Source: Polaromonas sp. (lineage in GTDB: Bacteria > Pseudomonadota > Gammaproteobacteria > Burkholderiales > Burkholderiaceae_C). Taken from it: a stretch of DNA of 64,000 nt. Below are positions 10,287 through 19,083 of this stretch, in pieces. The notes under the pieces are model-generated. The model saw only the letters and a program-made list of their open reading frames with translations, searched no databases and had not been told where the DNA came from. The position numbers and the translations under genes are program-made. Where the stretch lies: positions 122,415 to 186,414 of the forward strand of contig JAURVI010000025.1 in NCBI GenBank assembly GCA_030655515.1. The letters run 5' to 3'. Positions within the stretch are counted from its first letter, which is position 1. Every line of letters begins with the position of its first letter.

Positions 10287-10952
10287 TCATTTGTGGCTCA
10301 GGCGGCGAACCGCCCAGTCGCCCAGGCTTTGCACGGCCTGCACGAAGAGGATGAGCACCAGCACCACGGCCAGCATGACTTCCGGCAGAAAGCGCTGGTA
10401 ACCGTAGCGGATGCCGAGGTCGCCCAGGCCGCCGCCGCCGATTGCACCGGCCATGGCCGAATAGCCGGTGAGGCTGACGAAGGTGATGGTCAGGCCCGCG
10501 ACGATGCCGGGCAACGCCTCGGGCAGCAGCACCTTGAAGACGATCTGCCGCGTCGTCGCGCCCATGGCCAGCGCGGCTTCGATCAGGCCGTTGTCGACTT
10601 CGCGCAGTGAGGTCTCAACCAGCCGCGCCACGAAAGGCGCTGCCGCGATGGTCAGCGGTACGACCGCTGCGGCCGTGCCGATCGACGAGCCGGTGATGAA
10701 GCGCGTCAGCGGAATGATGGCGACCAGCAGGATGATGAAAGGCGTCGAGCGCACGGCGTTGACGATGCCGCCGACCACGGTATTAACACCGCGGTTCTGC
10801 AGCACACCGCCGGTGTCGGTCAGGCGCAGGAAGACGCCCAGCGGCACACCGATCAGTGAGCCGGCCACGCCGGAGATGCCGACCATCACGATGGTTTCCC
10901 ATAGCGAGGTGACGAAGAGTTCGAGCAGTGCTTCAGTGAACGTATCAAACAT
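10287..10952 (-). CDS. metI: Methionine ABC transporter permease
   Basis: A 221-residue inner-membrane permease of the MetI family with about five membrane helices. The EAA-type coupling loop is seen around [20 protein letters not shown], and the C-terminus has the [13 protein letters not shown] segment typical of MetI. The start ATG at 10952 overlaps the end of metN by 8 bp, so the two are translationally coupled. It forms the membrane channel of the methionine importer. Confidence 0.94.
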   Translation of the reverse strand: MFDTFTEALLELFVTSLWETIVMVGISGVAGSLIGVPLGVFLRLTDTGGVLQNRGVNTVVGGIVNAVRSTPFIILLVAIIPLTRFITGSSIGTAAAVVPLTIAAAPFVARLVETSLREVDNGLIEAALAMGATTRQIVFKVLLPEALPGIVAGLTITFVSLTGYSAMAGAIGGGGLGDLGIRYGYQRFLPEVMLAVVLVLILFVQAVQSLGDWAVRRLSHK

Positions 10953-12009
10953 GGCGGGCCTCCCCGGCCGTGAGGGTTTCAACCTGGACACCGGCACTGC
11001 GCAGGTGTGCCACGGCAGCACCCAACTGGTCGGCGGTGCCGCGCGCAAAAACAGCCAGCGTCCCGAACGGCTGGCCCTGGATTTCATCGACCTGGCCATG
11101 CACGATGGACACATCCAGGCTGAAGCGGCGGATCACGTCCGAGAGCAGCGGCTGGTCGTAGTTGTCGCCCGCAAAGGAGAGGCGCAGCAACTGGCCCTCG
11201 ATGCCCTGCCCGGCCTGCACCGCGTCCATGAGCGTGCGGATGCGCGCCAGTACGCTGTCGGGCAAGGCTTGCGGCACGATCTCGTCGATCAGGCTGCGGG
11301 TGGTGGCGTGCTGCGGCCGCGTGAAGACGTCGATCACCGGGCCGCTCTCGACGATGCGGCCGGCATCGATCACGGCGACGCGGTCAGCAACCTGCTTGAT
11401 CACCTGCATCTGGTGGGTGATCAGCACGATGGTCAGGCCCATTTCCTGGTTGATTTTCTTGAGCAGGGCCAGGATGGAACGGGTGGTTTCGGGGTCGAGC
11501 GCCGAGGTCGCCTCATCCGACAGCAGCACCTTGGGCCGGTTGGCCAGAGCCCGCGCAATGCCGACGCGCTGCTTCTGCCCGCCGCTGATCTGCGCCGGAA
11601 AGCGGTCACGCAAGGCGGTCAGGCCGACCAGTTCGAGCAGCGGTTCGACGCGCGCCCGGATGTCGGCTTTCGACAGACCGGCAATCTCGAGCGGCAGAGC
11701 CACGTTGTCATATACGGTGCGCGACGACAACAGGTTGAAATGCTGGAAGATGATGCCGATGTCGCGGCGCGCGACGCGCAGGTCGTCGCCGTCCAGCGCC
11801 GTGAGTTCACGGCCGCCGACGACCACCTGGCCCGCCGTCGGGCGGTTCAGCAGGTTGATGACGCGGACCAGCGAGCTTTTGCCGGCGCCGCTGCGGCCGA
11901 TGATGCCGAAGACCTCGCCCGGCTGGATATGAATGTCGACGCCGCGAAGCGCATCGACCGGGCCGCTCTGGCCTTGGTAGGTCTGGAAAATACCGCGTAA
12001 CTCAATCAT
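10945..12009 (-). CDS. metN: Methionine ABC transporter ATP-binding protein
   Basis: A 354-residue ATPase. Walker A is [10 protein letters not shown] near residue 38, the signature [15 protein letters not shown] near 141, Walker [13 protein letters not shown] near 163, and the H-loop ITHQM follows. The C-terminal hundred residues form the regulatory NIL domain (around [16 protein letters not shown]), which binds methionine and causes trans-inhibition in the family. The ATG at 12009 is preceded by a strong promoter with a palindromic spacer at 12076-12104. First gene of metNIQ. Confidence 0.95.
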   Translation of the reverse strand: MIELRGIFQTYQGQSGPVDALRGVDIHIQPGEVFGIIGRSGAGKSSLVRVINLLNRPTAGQVVVGGRELTALDGDDLRVARRDIGIIFQHFNLLSSRTVYDNVALPLEIAGLSKADIRARVEPLLELVGLTALRDRFPAQISGGQKQRVGIARALANRPKVLLSDEATSALDPETTRSILALLKKINQEMGLTIVLITHQMQVIKQVADRVAVIDAGRIVESGPVIDVFTRPQHATTRSLIDEIVPQALPDSVLARIRTLMDAVQAGQGIEGQLLRLSFAGDNYDQPLLSDVIRRFSLDVSIVHGQVDEIQGQPFGTLAVFARGTADQLGAAVAHLRSAGVQVETLTAGEARHV

Positions 12010-12075
12010 GAAAACCCGTCGCGACCACCTTGCACCTTGTGGATGCACCGCGGTTCTTGTTGTAAGCAGGACAGG

Positions 12076-12104
12076 ACTATAGCTGCGGGTTAACCCGCAA
12101 TCAA
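12076..12104 (-). promoter_or_regulatory. metN promoter with 16-bp palindromic operator in the spacer
   Basis: Read on the minus strand, TTGATT (12099-12104) and TATAGT (12076-12081) are separated by exactly 17 bp, a good sigma-70 promoter about 65 bp upstream of the metN ATG. The spacer contains the perfect palindrome TGCGGGTTAACCCGCA (12084-12099). A protein bound there would block RNA polymerase. It resembles neither the E. coli MetJ box (AGACGTCT) nor an obvious SAM riboswitch; the regulator is not identified. Confidence 0.7.
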
Positions 12105-12382
12105 AGAATATTAAATAGGTTGTTTAGATGGTTTGGTTGTTAAGCCGTCGGCTCGGGCTTGCCTGAAGCCATTGGTTCAGGCTTCCATCCATGCGCATCA
12201 CGCCCTTCAGAAACAGGCAAACAGCTCTTCAGCAGCAGTTTTGCTAGGATTTCCTGTGCCAAATCCGCGCGGCGACGCAGCCGTCGTTCACCGCGATCGG
12301 GACGTCGCGAGGACGGCAGCGACTGTCCGCCCACACCGACCACACGGGTGCGCACCACGCGCCCATCCACCGGAGTACCGCC

Positions 12383-12808
12383 ATGAAACCCCGCATCACC
12401 GTCATCACCCTCGGCGTCGACGACCTGGAACGGTCCCTGCACTTCTACGAAAAGGGCCTGGGCCTGAAGACCGAGGGCATCGTCGGCCGCGAATTCGAGC
12501 ACGGCGCCGTTGCCTTTTTTGAGCTGGAAGGTGGCCTGCGGCTCGCGATCTGGCCGCGGGCAAGTCTGGCCCATGACAGCGGCGTGCCCACCAGCCAGGC
12601 AGGACCGCCCGGTTTTTCCATCGGCCACAACGTGGCGTCGCAGGCGGAGGTCGATGCGCTCATGCAGCAGGCCGAAAAAGCCGGCGCCACCATCGTCAAG
12701 CCGGCCCACACCACCTTTTATGGCGGCTACGCGGGCTACTTCAGCGATCCGGATGGTCACCTGTGGGAAGCGGCGTGGAATCCGGCCTGGGAGCAGCCGC
12801 GAGCGTGA
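12383..12808 (+). CDS. VOC family (glyoxalase/bleomycin-resistance-like) protein
   Basis: A 141-residue vicinal-oxygen-chelate fold protein. The N-terminal segment ITLGVDDLERSLHFYEKGLG is the first beta-alpha-beta-beta unit, and the C-terminal AGYFSDPDGHLWEAAWNP carries the conserved PDG(H)xxE end of the second unit. Members include glyoxalases, dioxygenases and antibiotic-binding proteins; no specific activity can be assigned. GGAG lies 10 bp before the ATG. The 373 bp between it and metN hold the metN promoter and no other gene I can support. Confidence 0.88.
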   Translation: MKPRITVITLGVDDLERSLHFYEKGLGLKTEGIVGREFEHGAVAFFELEGGLRLAIWPRASLAHDSGVPTSQAGPPGFSIGHNVASQAEVDALMQQAEKAGATIVKPAHTTFYGGYAGYFSDPDGHLWEAAWNPAWEQPRA

Positions 12809-13040
12809 GCCGGAGTGCCTGAACAGAAATTGACTGGTTGGTTTCGTGATGGGTGGAACGGCCGGCCGATCCGGTCTGCTTGGGCACGCCTGCAAGCCAC
12901 GGGCGCGCTACGCAACAGGTGATCCGGACGGCGGTTTCGCCTGAGCGGACCGCGCACCCATCTCGTCGCTCATCCGGACGCCGGACGCAGATGGCAAACT
13001 AGCGCCCCTGATCCATCACGCCAGCCCACCGCCGCCCATC

Positions 13041-13373
13041 ATGCTCGAACTCAAGACCCTGCTGCTGTTTGTCCTCACCGCCGTTGCCGAGATCGTCGGG
13101 TGCTATCTCCCTTGGCTGTGGCTGCGCCAGAACAAAAGCGCCTGGTTACTGGTGCCTGCAGCGGCCAGCCTGGCCCTGTTTGCGTGGCTGCTGACCTTGC
13201 ACCCGGCGGCCGCGGGGCGCGTGTATGCCGCGTATGGCGGTGTCTACATCGTCGTCGCCATCGCCTGGCTCTGGTCGGTCGACGGCATACGTCCCACGGT
13301 GTGGGATGTCACCGGCTCGTTGGTGGCGCTGGCCGGCATGGCCATCATCATGTTCGGGCCACGCGGCGCCTGA
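13041..13373 (+). CDS. YnfA family (UPF0060) small membrane protein
   Basis: A 110-residue protein with four predicted membrane helices. It shows the family pattern: an N-terminal [20 protein letters not shown], then [15 protein letters not shown] and a C-terminal [21 protein letters not shown]. The family is related to small multidrug-resistance transporters but its substrate is unclear. It stands alone on the plus strand and is convergent with the glycosyltransferase-like gene 36 bp downstream. Confidence 0.93.
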   Translation: MLELKTLLLFVLTAVAEIVGCYLPWLWLRQNKSAWLLVPAAASLALFAWLLTLHPAAAGRVYAAYGGVYIVVAIAWLWSVDGIRPTVWDVTGSLVALAGMAIIMFGPRGA

Positions 13374-13409
13374 AGCGGCCATCGCGCCAGGCGTGGTGCG
13401 GCGCGGCGT

Positions 13410-14210
13410 TCAGGCCTGGGGGGCGAGCAGCCCGCGGATTTCTGTCGCCGTCAAAGGCGCGGCGGTGGTCGGCGCTTGCAACAAGGTCCGCACGCGGCCG
13501 GCGAAAGCCGGGGGCAGCTTGCGGGAGTGCGCGAAGATGTTGCGCCTGAAATGCGCCCGGTTGCCAGCATTGCGGCCGTGATAAACGTAGACGTACAGCT
13601 GCGGCGCATCGACCAAGGTCAGCTGGCCCGAGCGCGCCAGCGCCACCACGCCGGGTACGTCTTCGCCGCGCTCCAGATCGGCATACAGCGGCATGGCCGC
13701 GCGGGTGGCGAACAGCGTGCACTCCCAGGCCCGGGTCTGGGACAGGTAGCAGTCGCCGGTCACCTCGTCCAGCACCAGCGTCTGCCGCAAGGTGCAGGCG
13801 CTCTGGCCGCTGAGTTTCAACACCTCCAGCTGAACGGCCAGCCGGCTGGGCGCGTGCCAGTCGTCGTCGTCCCACACGGCGATGTGCGTTCCGCGGCAGG
13901 CGGCCAGGCCCCGGTTGCGTTTGGCGCCCAGCGTGAGCCGCGGTAGCGGTGGCAACTCTATCTCCCGCACGGCGGGCTCGTTCAGTCCGCGGAGAAAGGC
14001 GGCCGTGGCCGTGTCACGCGACTCGTGCACCACCACCAGTTCGCGCGCGCCGTGGCTTTGCGCCAGAAAGCCGGCCACCGAGCGCCGCAGCATCGGCACG
14101 CGGTCGTGCGTCACGCACAGGCACGACACGAGGGCATCGCCGGCCGCAGTCACAGGAATGGTGGTCTGGGGCCGCGCTGTGTTGCGGGTCGTTGAATCCA
14201 TGTCAATCAC
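13410..14210 (-). CDS. Family 2 glycosyltransferase-like protein
   Basis: A 266-residue protein with a GT-A fold of the GT2 type. The start of the fold is ALVSCLCVTHDRVPMLRRSV; the nucleotide-sugar/metal motif is IAVWDDDDWHAPSR near residue 115, and GAKRNRGLAACRG precedes it as in family 2 enzymes. The donor and acceptor sugars are unknown and no other glycan gene is next to it. The start is either the ATG at 14210 or the one at 14201. An orphan position suggests a small modification role, but this is inference. Confidence 0.75.
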   Translation of the reverse strand: MIDMDSTTRNTARPQTTIPVTAAGDALVSCLCVTHDRVPMLRRSVAGFLAQSHGARELVVVHESRDTATAAFLRGLNEPAVREIELPPLPRLTLGAKRNRGLAACRGTHIAVWDDDDWHAPSRLAVQLEVLKLSGQSACTLRQTLVLDEVTGDCYLSQTRAWECTLFATRAAMPLYADLERGEDVPGVVALARSGQLTLVDAPQLYVYVYHGRNAGNRAHFRRNIFAHSRKLPPAFAGRVRTLLQAPTTAAPLTATEIRGLLAPQA

Positions 14211-14237
14211 TGGCAGTGTCGGGAACGAGAGCCGCGT

Positions 14238-14498
14238 CTAGCCGACCTGAAGTTCATGCTCGTAACACCACAACCAGCTTTCACCCGGCTCGAAGGACTG
14301 GATCACCGGATGCCCGGTGGCGGCGTGGTGCTTGCTGGCGTGCTTGTTCTTCGAGTCGTCGCAGCAGCCGATGTGGCCGCAGTGAACGCATTTGCGCAGG
14401 TGCAGCCAGCTGTCGCCCGTGGCCAGGCATTCTTCACAGCCGCGCCCGTTGGGTGCGTGCAGGGTGGCGGGGACGTGTGAGCAGGGTTTGATCGGCAT
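14238..14498 (-). CDS. UBP-type zinc finger protein
   Basis: An 86-residue protein that is essentially one ZnF-UBP domain: CSH near the start, CEEC, CVHCGHIGCC, and the histidine run SKNKHASKHHAATGHP, ending in WLWCYEH. In eukaryotes this fold binds ubiquitin C-termini; the bacterial role is unknown. GGAG six bases before the ATG at 14498 decides the start, although a TTG is in frame at 14513. It lies 37 bp downstream of the cNMP-binding/thioredoxin-reductase-like gene and is probably co-transcribed with it. Confidence 0.88.
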   Translation of the reverse strand: MPIKPCSHVPATLHAPNGRGCEECLATGDSWLHLRKCVHCGHIGCCDDSKNKHASKHHAATGHPVIQSFEPGESWLWCYEHELQVG

Positions 14499-14535
14499 GG
14501 CGGACTCCGTCAACAGGATGGGTGTGCAGCTTAGC

Positions 14536-16332
14536 TCAACGCGCCGCCATGGCGGCCAGGTGCTGGTGGATCATCGAGACCGCAGCCGCGCCTTCGCCGA
14601 TGGCGCCGCCCACCCGCTTGACCGAGCCGCTGCGCACATCGCCCACCGCAAAGAGGCCCGGGATGCTGGTCTCCAGAGGCGCGGTGGCATGGCCCGGCAC
14701 CTCGCTGCCGGCCAGCGCGCCGGTCAGCACAAAGCCCTGCCGGTCGATGGCCACACCGCAGCTGGTGAGCCAGCCGGTCTCGGGGTCAGCGCCCACGAAA
14801 AGGAAGACGTTGCGAACGGCTGCACCCTGCTCTGCTGCATGGGCAGCGCCTTCACCCACACCGCCGCTGCCAGCGCTCGTGCGCCAGGCCACGCCCTGCA
14901 GGCCGGTGTCGCCATCGCCGTGCAGCGCAGTCAGCTCGGTCTGCGGCCACAAGGTGATGTTGGACGTGGCCTCGATGCGGTCGATCAGGTAGCGCGACAT
15001 GCTGGCAGCCAGGCCCGGGCCGCGGACCAGCATGTTCACCCGGGCGGCATGCTGCGACAGGAAGACCGCGGCCTGCCCGGCGGAGTTTCCGCCGCCCACC
15101 AGCACCACATCGGTCTCGCTGCACATCTTGGCCTCCAGTGCCGACGCCCAGTACCAGACGCCCCGGCCTTCGAATTCCGACAGGCGCGGAACCGCCGGCC
15201 TGCGGTAGCGCGCGCCGCTGGCCACGACGACCGTCCTGGCACGCAATTGCCGGCCATCCGTCAGCATCAGCCGCAACTCGCCATCCGAGGCCTTGCGGCT
15301 GCAGTCCAGCGAGGCCGCCTCGGCGGGAATCAGCATCTCGGCGCCAAACTTCTGCGCCTGCACAAAAGCGCGTCCGGCCAGCGCCTGGCCTGAAATGCCG
15401 GTCGGAAAACCCAGGTAGTTCTCGATGCGTGCGCTGGCCCCGGCCTGCCCGCCGTAAGCCCTGCAATCGAGCACCAGCACCTGCAGGCCTTCGGACGCGG
15501 CATACACGGCGGTCGCCAGCCCGGCCGGCCCGGCGCCGACAACGATGACGTCGAACAGTTCGTCGTGCGCCAGCGAGTCGACCATGCCGATGCAGCGCGC
15601 CAGCTGGTTGTCGGCCGGGTTGAGCAGCACCGAGCCGTTGGGGCAGACGGCCACCACACCCGATGGTGCAGCGCCATATTGCTCGAACAACGCTGCGGCG
15701 TCCGCGTCGTTCGCCACATCGATGGCGTGGTGCGGATAGCCATTGCGTTGCAGAAAGCCCTGCAACCGCAGCACGCCGGCCGATTGCGACGGCCCGATGA
15801 GCACAGGGCCGCTGGCGCCAGCCTCGATCAATGCGACGCGGCGCAGGATCAGCGCCCGCACCAGCCGTTCGCCGAGGTCGGCCTCTGCAATGATCAGCGC
15901 CCGCAACTGGGCCGGCGGCACCAGCAGCGCCTCCACCTCTTCATCCGCATGCCCATCGACCAGCGCGGGCCGGCCCGACAACTGGCCCACTTCACCCAGG
16001 AATTCGCCCGGCCCCTGCCGCACCACCGGCTCGACGTGGCCCAGACCATCGCGCTGCGTCACGGTGACCGCACCGCGAAGCAGCACGAACAGGCCCGGCC
16101 CCGCTTCACCGGCCGTGAAGAGGCGTTCCCCGCGGCGAAAATTCAGCACACTGCCAAAACGCCGGATGCGGGCGATATCGGCGCTGCCCAGCACCGGGAA
16201 CGCCTGATGCCGGCGGCTGTTCCCATTCGTACCGGTTGCCGATGTTGTCGCGGATGCTGCCGACGCGGTGTTCGCCGCGTTGGGCGGCATTGCCGGGTCC
16301 GCGGTTGCGGGTGATGTCGTGCCATCGGCCAT
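14536..16332 (-). CDS. cNMP-binding domain fused to thioredoxin-reductase-like FAD oxidoreductase
   Basis: A 598-residue fusion. Residues about 50-175 form a cyclic-nucleotide-binding fold (FRRGERLFTAGEAGPGLFVL, then PGEFLGEVGQLSGRPALVDG). A glutaredoxin-like stretch without CxxC follows at about 180-255. From about 260 there is an FAD Rossmann motif VVGAGPAGLATAVYAASEG and an NADPH motif VLVGGGNSAGQAAVFLSQHA. In true thioredoxin reductases a redox CxxC precedes the NADPH motif; here the equivalent stretch (WYWASALEAKMC) has none, so classical thioredoxin reduction is unlikely. The protein probably couples signal or redox sensing to electron transfer. The UBP zinc finger gene follows immediately. 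Confidence 0.87.
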   Translation of the reverse strand: MADGTTSPATADPAMPPNAANTASAASATTSATGTNGNSRRHQAFPVLGSADIARIRRFGSVLNFRRGERLFTAGEAGPGLFVLLRGAVTVTQRDGLGHVEPVVRQGPGEFLGEVGQLSGRPALVDGHADEEVEALLVPPAQLRALIIAEADLGERLVRALILRRVALIEAGASGPVLIGPSQSAGVLRLQGFLQRNGYPHHAIDVANDADAAALFEQYGAAPSGVVAVCPNGSVLLNPADNQLARCIGMVDSLAHDELFDVIVVGAGPAGLATAVYAASEGLQVLVLDCRAYGGQAGASARIENYLGFPTGISGQALAGRAFVQAQKFGAEMLIPAEAASLDCSRKASDGELRLMLTDGRQLRARTVVVASGARYRRPAVPRLSEFEGRGVWYWASALEAKMCSETDVVLVGGGNSAGQAAVFLSQHAARVNMLVRGPGLAASMSRYLIDRIEATSNITLWPQTELTALHGDGDTGLQGVAWRTSAGSGGVGEGAAHAAEQGAAVRNVFLFVGADPETGWLTSCGVAIDRQGFVLTGALAGSEVPGHATAPLETSIPGLFAVGDVRSGSVKRVGGAIGEGAAAVSMIHQHLAAMAAR

Positions 16333-16497
16333 TCAGGTCCTCCTGTCAGGTGCTGTCGCAGGCGCATGCCCCGTGGCAGCGCAACAGGCCCGATTAGAAA
16401 GGCAAACCGGTTTTCCGGCGTGCCGGGGCAGCGAAATGGTGGTGAGACATGGCGATGTGACCAAGCTGCGCACGGGCGCAGTTACCGCCGGTGTGGA

Positions 16498-16968
16498 TCA
16501 GGCCAGCGCCCAGCCGCCCGTGCCGGTGCCGGTGCCGGTCTGACGAACCGTGCCAGGCAACACGGCTGGACGGGCGGCCTGTGGCAGGACCACGGCCGGT
16601 GCGGGACGGCTTTCGCTGAACTCCGGCAGGTAGACCGCCAGGTCATCGAAAGACCGCACGATCTGCGGGCAGACCCAGTGGCGCACCCAGCGCGCCAGCG
16701 CGATGCGGGGGTCACCCATGTGCAGGCTGCGGGCAAACCGCGGCTGGTGAAAAGCGTGCGCCACATGGGCGTCGACCAGCGGTGTGGCGACATCGGCCAC
16801 CCAGTCGAGGAAAGCCGGCGCCATGTGCAGGCCGCTGGCACGCACCAGTTCGTTGACCAGGTCGTCCAGCGCGACGATGGCCATGATGGAAACGTTTTCG
16901 GCGGTCAGGGGGCGAGTGCGGATCATCTGGCGTTGGCGTTGGAGGCATTTGAACATGAATGCCTGCAT
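16498..16968 (-). CDS. Hypothetical protein
   Basis: A 156-residue frame I do not recognise. It is predicted helical, with a central segment rich in His and Trp (HVAHAFHQPRFARSLHMGDP, then RWVRHWVCPQIV) and a Pro/Ala-rich C-terminus that ends in a TGTGTGGWALA run encoded by a short GTGCCG repeat at 16519-16540. No signal peptide or membrane segment is evident. Internal ATGs at 16956 or 16926 are alternative starts. It follows the 189-residue gene on the same strand after a small tandem repeat. Confidence 0.5.
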   Translation of the reverse strand: MQAFMFKCLQRQRQMIRTRPLTAENVSIMAIVALDDLVNELVRASGLHMAPAFLDWVADVATPLVDAHVAHAFHQPRFARSLHMGDPRIALARWVRHWVCPQIVRSFDDLAVYLPEFSESRPAPAVVLPQAARPAVLPGTVRQTGTGTGTGGWALA

Positions 16969-17015
16969 GTTGCAGGGCCTGCATGACGCCTTGATGTCAT
17001 GCCGGTACGCTGGTG

Positions 17016-17044
17016 TTCAGGCATTCAGGCATTAGGCATTCAGG
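17016..17044. repeat. Short tandem repeat CAGGCATT
   Basis: CAGGCATT occurs twice in tandem at 17018-17033, then AGGCATT and CAGG continue the pattern to 17044. It lies in the 87-bp spacer between two hypothetical genes, where it could affect the spacing of a promoter. Nothing more can be said. Confidence 0.6.
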
Positions 17045-17055
17045 GGTAGAGACCT

Positions 17056-17625
17056 TCAGGCCGCCACCGGCTCGGCCGGCAGCAGACGCGCGATGCGCTC
17101 GCTGAGCCCGTCGGCCCTTTCGGCGCCGGCGACCTGCTCGACGCGCGCGACGATCTGGCGGGCGATGTCCAGCATCGACTCCCGGTCGCGCGCCTCACGC
17201 AGGGCATCGCGAAAATGCAGCGCCAGGTCGGGTGCCTTCCGCGCGAACATGCGTTCGCAAATATCGAACAGGAACATCCGGGTGGTGGCCAGCGACCGTT
17301 TGCCGTCGAAGTGGTCGGCGGCATTGGGCGGTGGGGCGTAGAGCGGTGTCGCAGCCTCCGGTGTGGAGGCTTTCACGGGAGCCATCGACGTGCTGTCCAC
17401 GGCATCGGTAGCGATGGACGGTGCCGTCAGTCCGGACGATGCCACCAGGTAGCCGTCGTCCACCAGCCGCCGGACCATGCCCGCGTAGTCCTGCAGCAGC
17501 ACCTGCAGTTCATCCAGCGTTTTGCTGCCATCGGCCAGGAACAGGGCGCCGCGCTCGCGGACGTTCAGAGCGCGCACCCGGGATGCGAGTTCAAGCCGGG
17601 CTTTTTCTGATCGCTGTAATTGCAT
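17056..17625 (-). CDS. Hypothetical protein
   Basis: A 189-residue soluble protein with two helical parts joined by a Pro/Ala/Thr-rich linker (about residues 65-105). The N-terminal part (RALNVRERGALFLADGSKTLDELQ) looks like a small winged or helical domain of the kind seen in Burkholderiales regulator-associated proteins, and the C-terminal part (DICERMFARKAPDLALHFRD) is helical and charged. I cannot name a family. No partner genes give a clue. Confidence 0.6.
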   Translation of the reverse strand: MQLQRSEKARLELASRVRALNVRERGALFLADGSKTLDELQVLLQDYAGMVRRLVDDGYLVASSGLTAPSIATDAVDSTSMAPVKASTPEAATPLYAPPPNAADHFDGKRSLATTRMFLFDICERMFARKAPDLALHFRDALREARDRESMLDIARQIVARVEQVAGAERADGLSERIARLLPAEPVAA

Positions 17626-17731
17626 GTGACCGCTTCAATCTGCAGAAAGCGGCCATCGTGACCCCGGGCCATGTCGGCTTCATGACAGACCGGCCGACGG
17701 GAGCGGCGGCGCAGGCCAGCGCTGCCAGCGC

Positions 17732-18064
17732 TCAACCCTCGGGCAGGTCCACGTGACCGCCGCCGTCGCCGTCCGTGACAGGCCGCGCCGTCCGGTGGCC
17801 GTGCCGCGTGACGATCTCCACATAGAACTGCGGCGCACCTTCGCGCGCAGCGGTGTCCACCAGCCCATTGAGCGTGGCGAAGTGAATGTCGGCAGCGGTC
17901 TCTTCGCTGCTGCCGAAGCGGCAGGAGAAATCCCAGAAATCCACCCCTTCCGGCAGCGGCCGGCTGCGCTCACGCTTGACGTAGCGGCGCATGTCGTGGC
18001 GGGCTGCATCGAGCAGGCGGTCGCGGTTTTTGCCTTCGATATCGAGGCGGTAGGTTTTTTTCAT
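17732..18064 (-). CDS. DUF6172 family protein
   Basis: A 110-residue protein beginning MKKTYRLDIEGKNRDRLLDA, with KRERSRPLPEGVDFWDFSC in the middle, a pattern I recognise as the small DUF6172 family of proteobacteria. It is acidic and has no membrane segment. Function is unknown. The frame is open 62 codons further upstream but the homologous start is the ATG at 18064. The end has a Gly/Asp-rich GDGGGHVDLPEG tail. Confidence 0.72.
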   Translation of the reverse strand: MKKTYRLDIEGKNRDRLLDAARHDMRRYVKRERSRPLPEGVDFWDFSCRFGSSEETAADIHFATLNGLVDTAAREGAPQFYVEIVTRHGHRTARPVTDGDGGGHVDLPEG

Positions 18065-18528
18065 GCGGTTCCTGGGGAGCTGGAAAGCCCGGCCTGCCAT
18101 CGGGCAGATACGGACGGAAAAAGAAAGGAGGATGCCGGACGTTGCGCAGAACGGTCTGTGGCCGGCTGGCGCATCGCCGTTGCGACGTTTGGTAGTGAAC
18201 CCGGTGCCGTTCAGCCGATTATCGGCGAGACACCTGCCGGGGACTGGCAAAAGACTGGTGAAAGCCCTCGGCCGCAGGGCCTATCGCGACGCGACAATCG
18301 GCACGGCGCTTGCATGCAGCCCGGTGCCGGCGCCGTTTTGTTTCCGGCTTTGCGCTTGCACGCCTCTCCTCAAGCCTCTCCTCACGCCTTTTCCCACGCC
18401 CTTCCCTGCTTCCCGGTTGCTGATCCGGCTCTCGCGCGCCGCTCTGGTTTTCCTGGTGTTTCCGCGCCAGCGCTTCTGCTCTGTTGTCTTCGCCGCTTCG
18501 CAGCCGATTCCTTCAAAGGAGCTTCGAC
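18065..18528. other. 464-bp spacer without a supported gene
   Basis: The region lies between the divergent DUF6172 and membrane-protein genes. Frames are open across it but none resembles a protein. A pyrimidine-rich stretch with repeated CCTCTCCTCA units occupies about 18360-18420. AAAGGAG at 18515-18521 is the ribosome site of the next gene. Confidence 0.4.
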
Positions 18529-19053
18529 ATGTACGGTTTGACCTTCCTCGGCATCATCCACACCGCCATCAGCCTGGTGGCCGTGGCCGCCGGCCTCATC
18601 GCCTTTCTGCGCAGCGGAGCCATCCTTCCGGCGACCCGCACCGGCCAGGTGTATATCGTCACCACCATCCTCACCTGCCTGACCGGCTTTGGCATCTTCC
18701 AGCATGGCGGCTTCGGCAAGCCGCACATGCTCGGCGTGGCCACCTTGCTGGTGCTTCTGGTAGCCGCCGTGGCCGGACGCTCGAAGCTGCTCGGCCGCGC
18801 ATCGCCCTATGTCGAAACGATGGCGTATTCGACGACCTTTTTCTTCCACATGATCCCGGGCGTGACAGAAACCACCACCCGGCTGCCACTCGGCGCACCG
18901 TTGCTGCCCAACGCCGAGGCGCCCGAACTGCAGATGGCGGCCGGCGTGATGTTCCTGCTGCTGTTGGCGGGTTGCGCCTGGCAAGGGTACCGGCTGCATG
19001 CACGGCGTGCCGCACTGGCGGCGCGGTCGGTCGCCGCACAAGCAGCGGGCTGA
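18529..19053 (+). CDS. Hypothetical membrane protein
   Basis: A 174-residue protein with about five hydrophobic helices: GLTFLGIIHTAISLVAVAAG, VTTILTCLTGFGIF, GVATLLVLLVAAVAG, the FFFHMIPGVTETTTRLP stretch and VMFLLLLAGCAWQG. His and Glu residues inside or beside the membrane segments (IIHTA, FFHMIPGVTE) recall heme- or cofactor-linked membrane proteins of the DUF2306 sort, but I do not assign it. The AAAGGAG at 18515 spaced 8 bp from the ATG at 18529 sets the start. Confidence 0.7.
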   Translation: MYGLTFLGIIHTAISLVAVAAGLIAFLRSGAILPATRTGQVYIVTTILTCLTGFGIFQHGGFGKPHMLGVATLLVLLVAAVAGRSKLLGRASPYVETMAYSTTFFFHMIPGVTETTTRLPLGAPLLPNAEAPELQMAAGVMFLLLLAGCAWQGYRLHARRAALAARSVAAQAAG

Positions 19054-19083
19054 CGGCCAGCCGCACCTGACTGTGAAGCCAGT

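Noticed and set aside
10468..12000. 510-codon plus-strand frame opposite metI and metN
   Set aside because: Crosses two convincing transporter genes on the other strand; not protein-like.
16519..16540. Short GTGCCG tandem repeat as a mobile or phase-variable element
   Set aside because: It lies inside the end of a coding frame in units of six bases, so changes would not shift the frame; too short to be more than local slippage.
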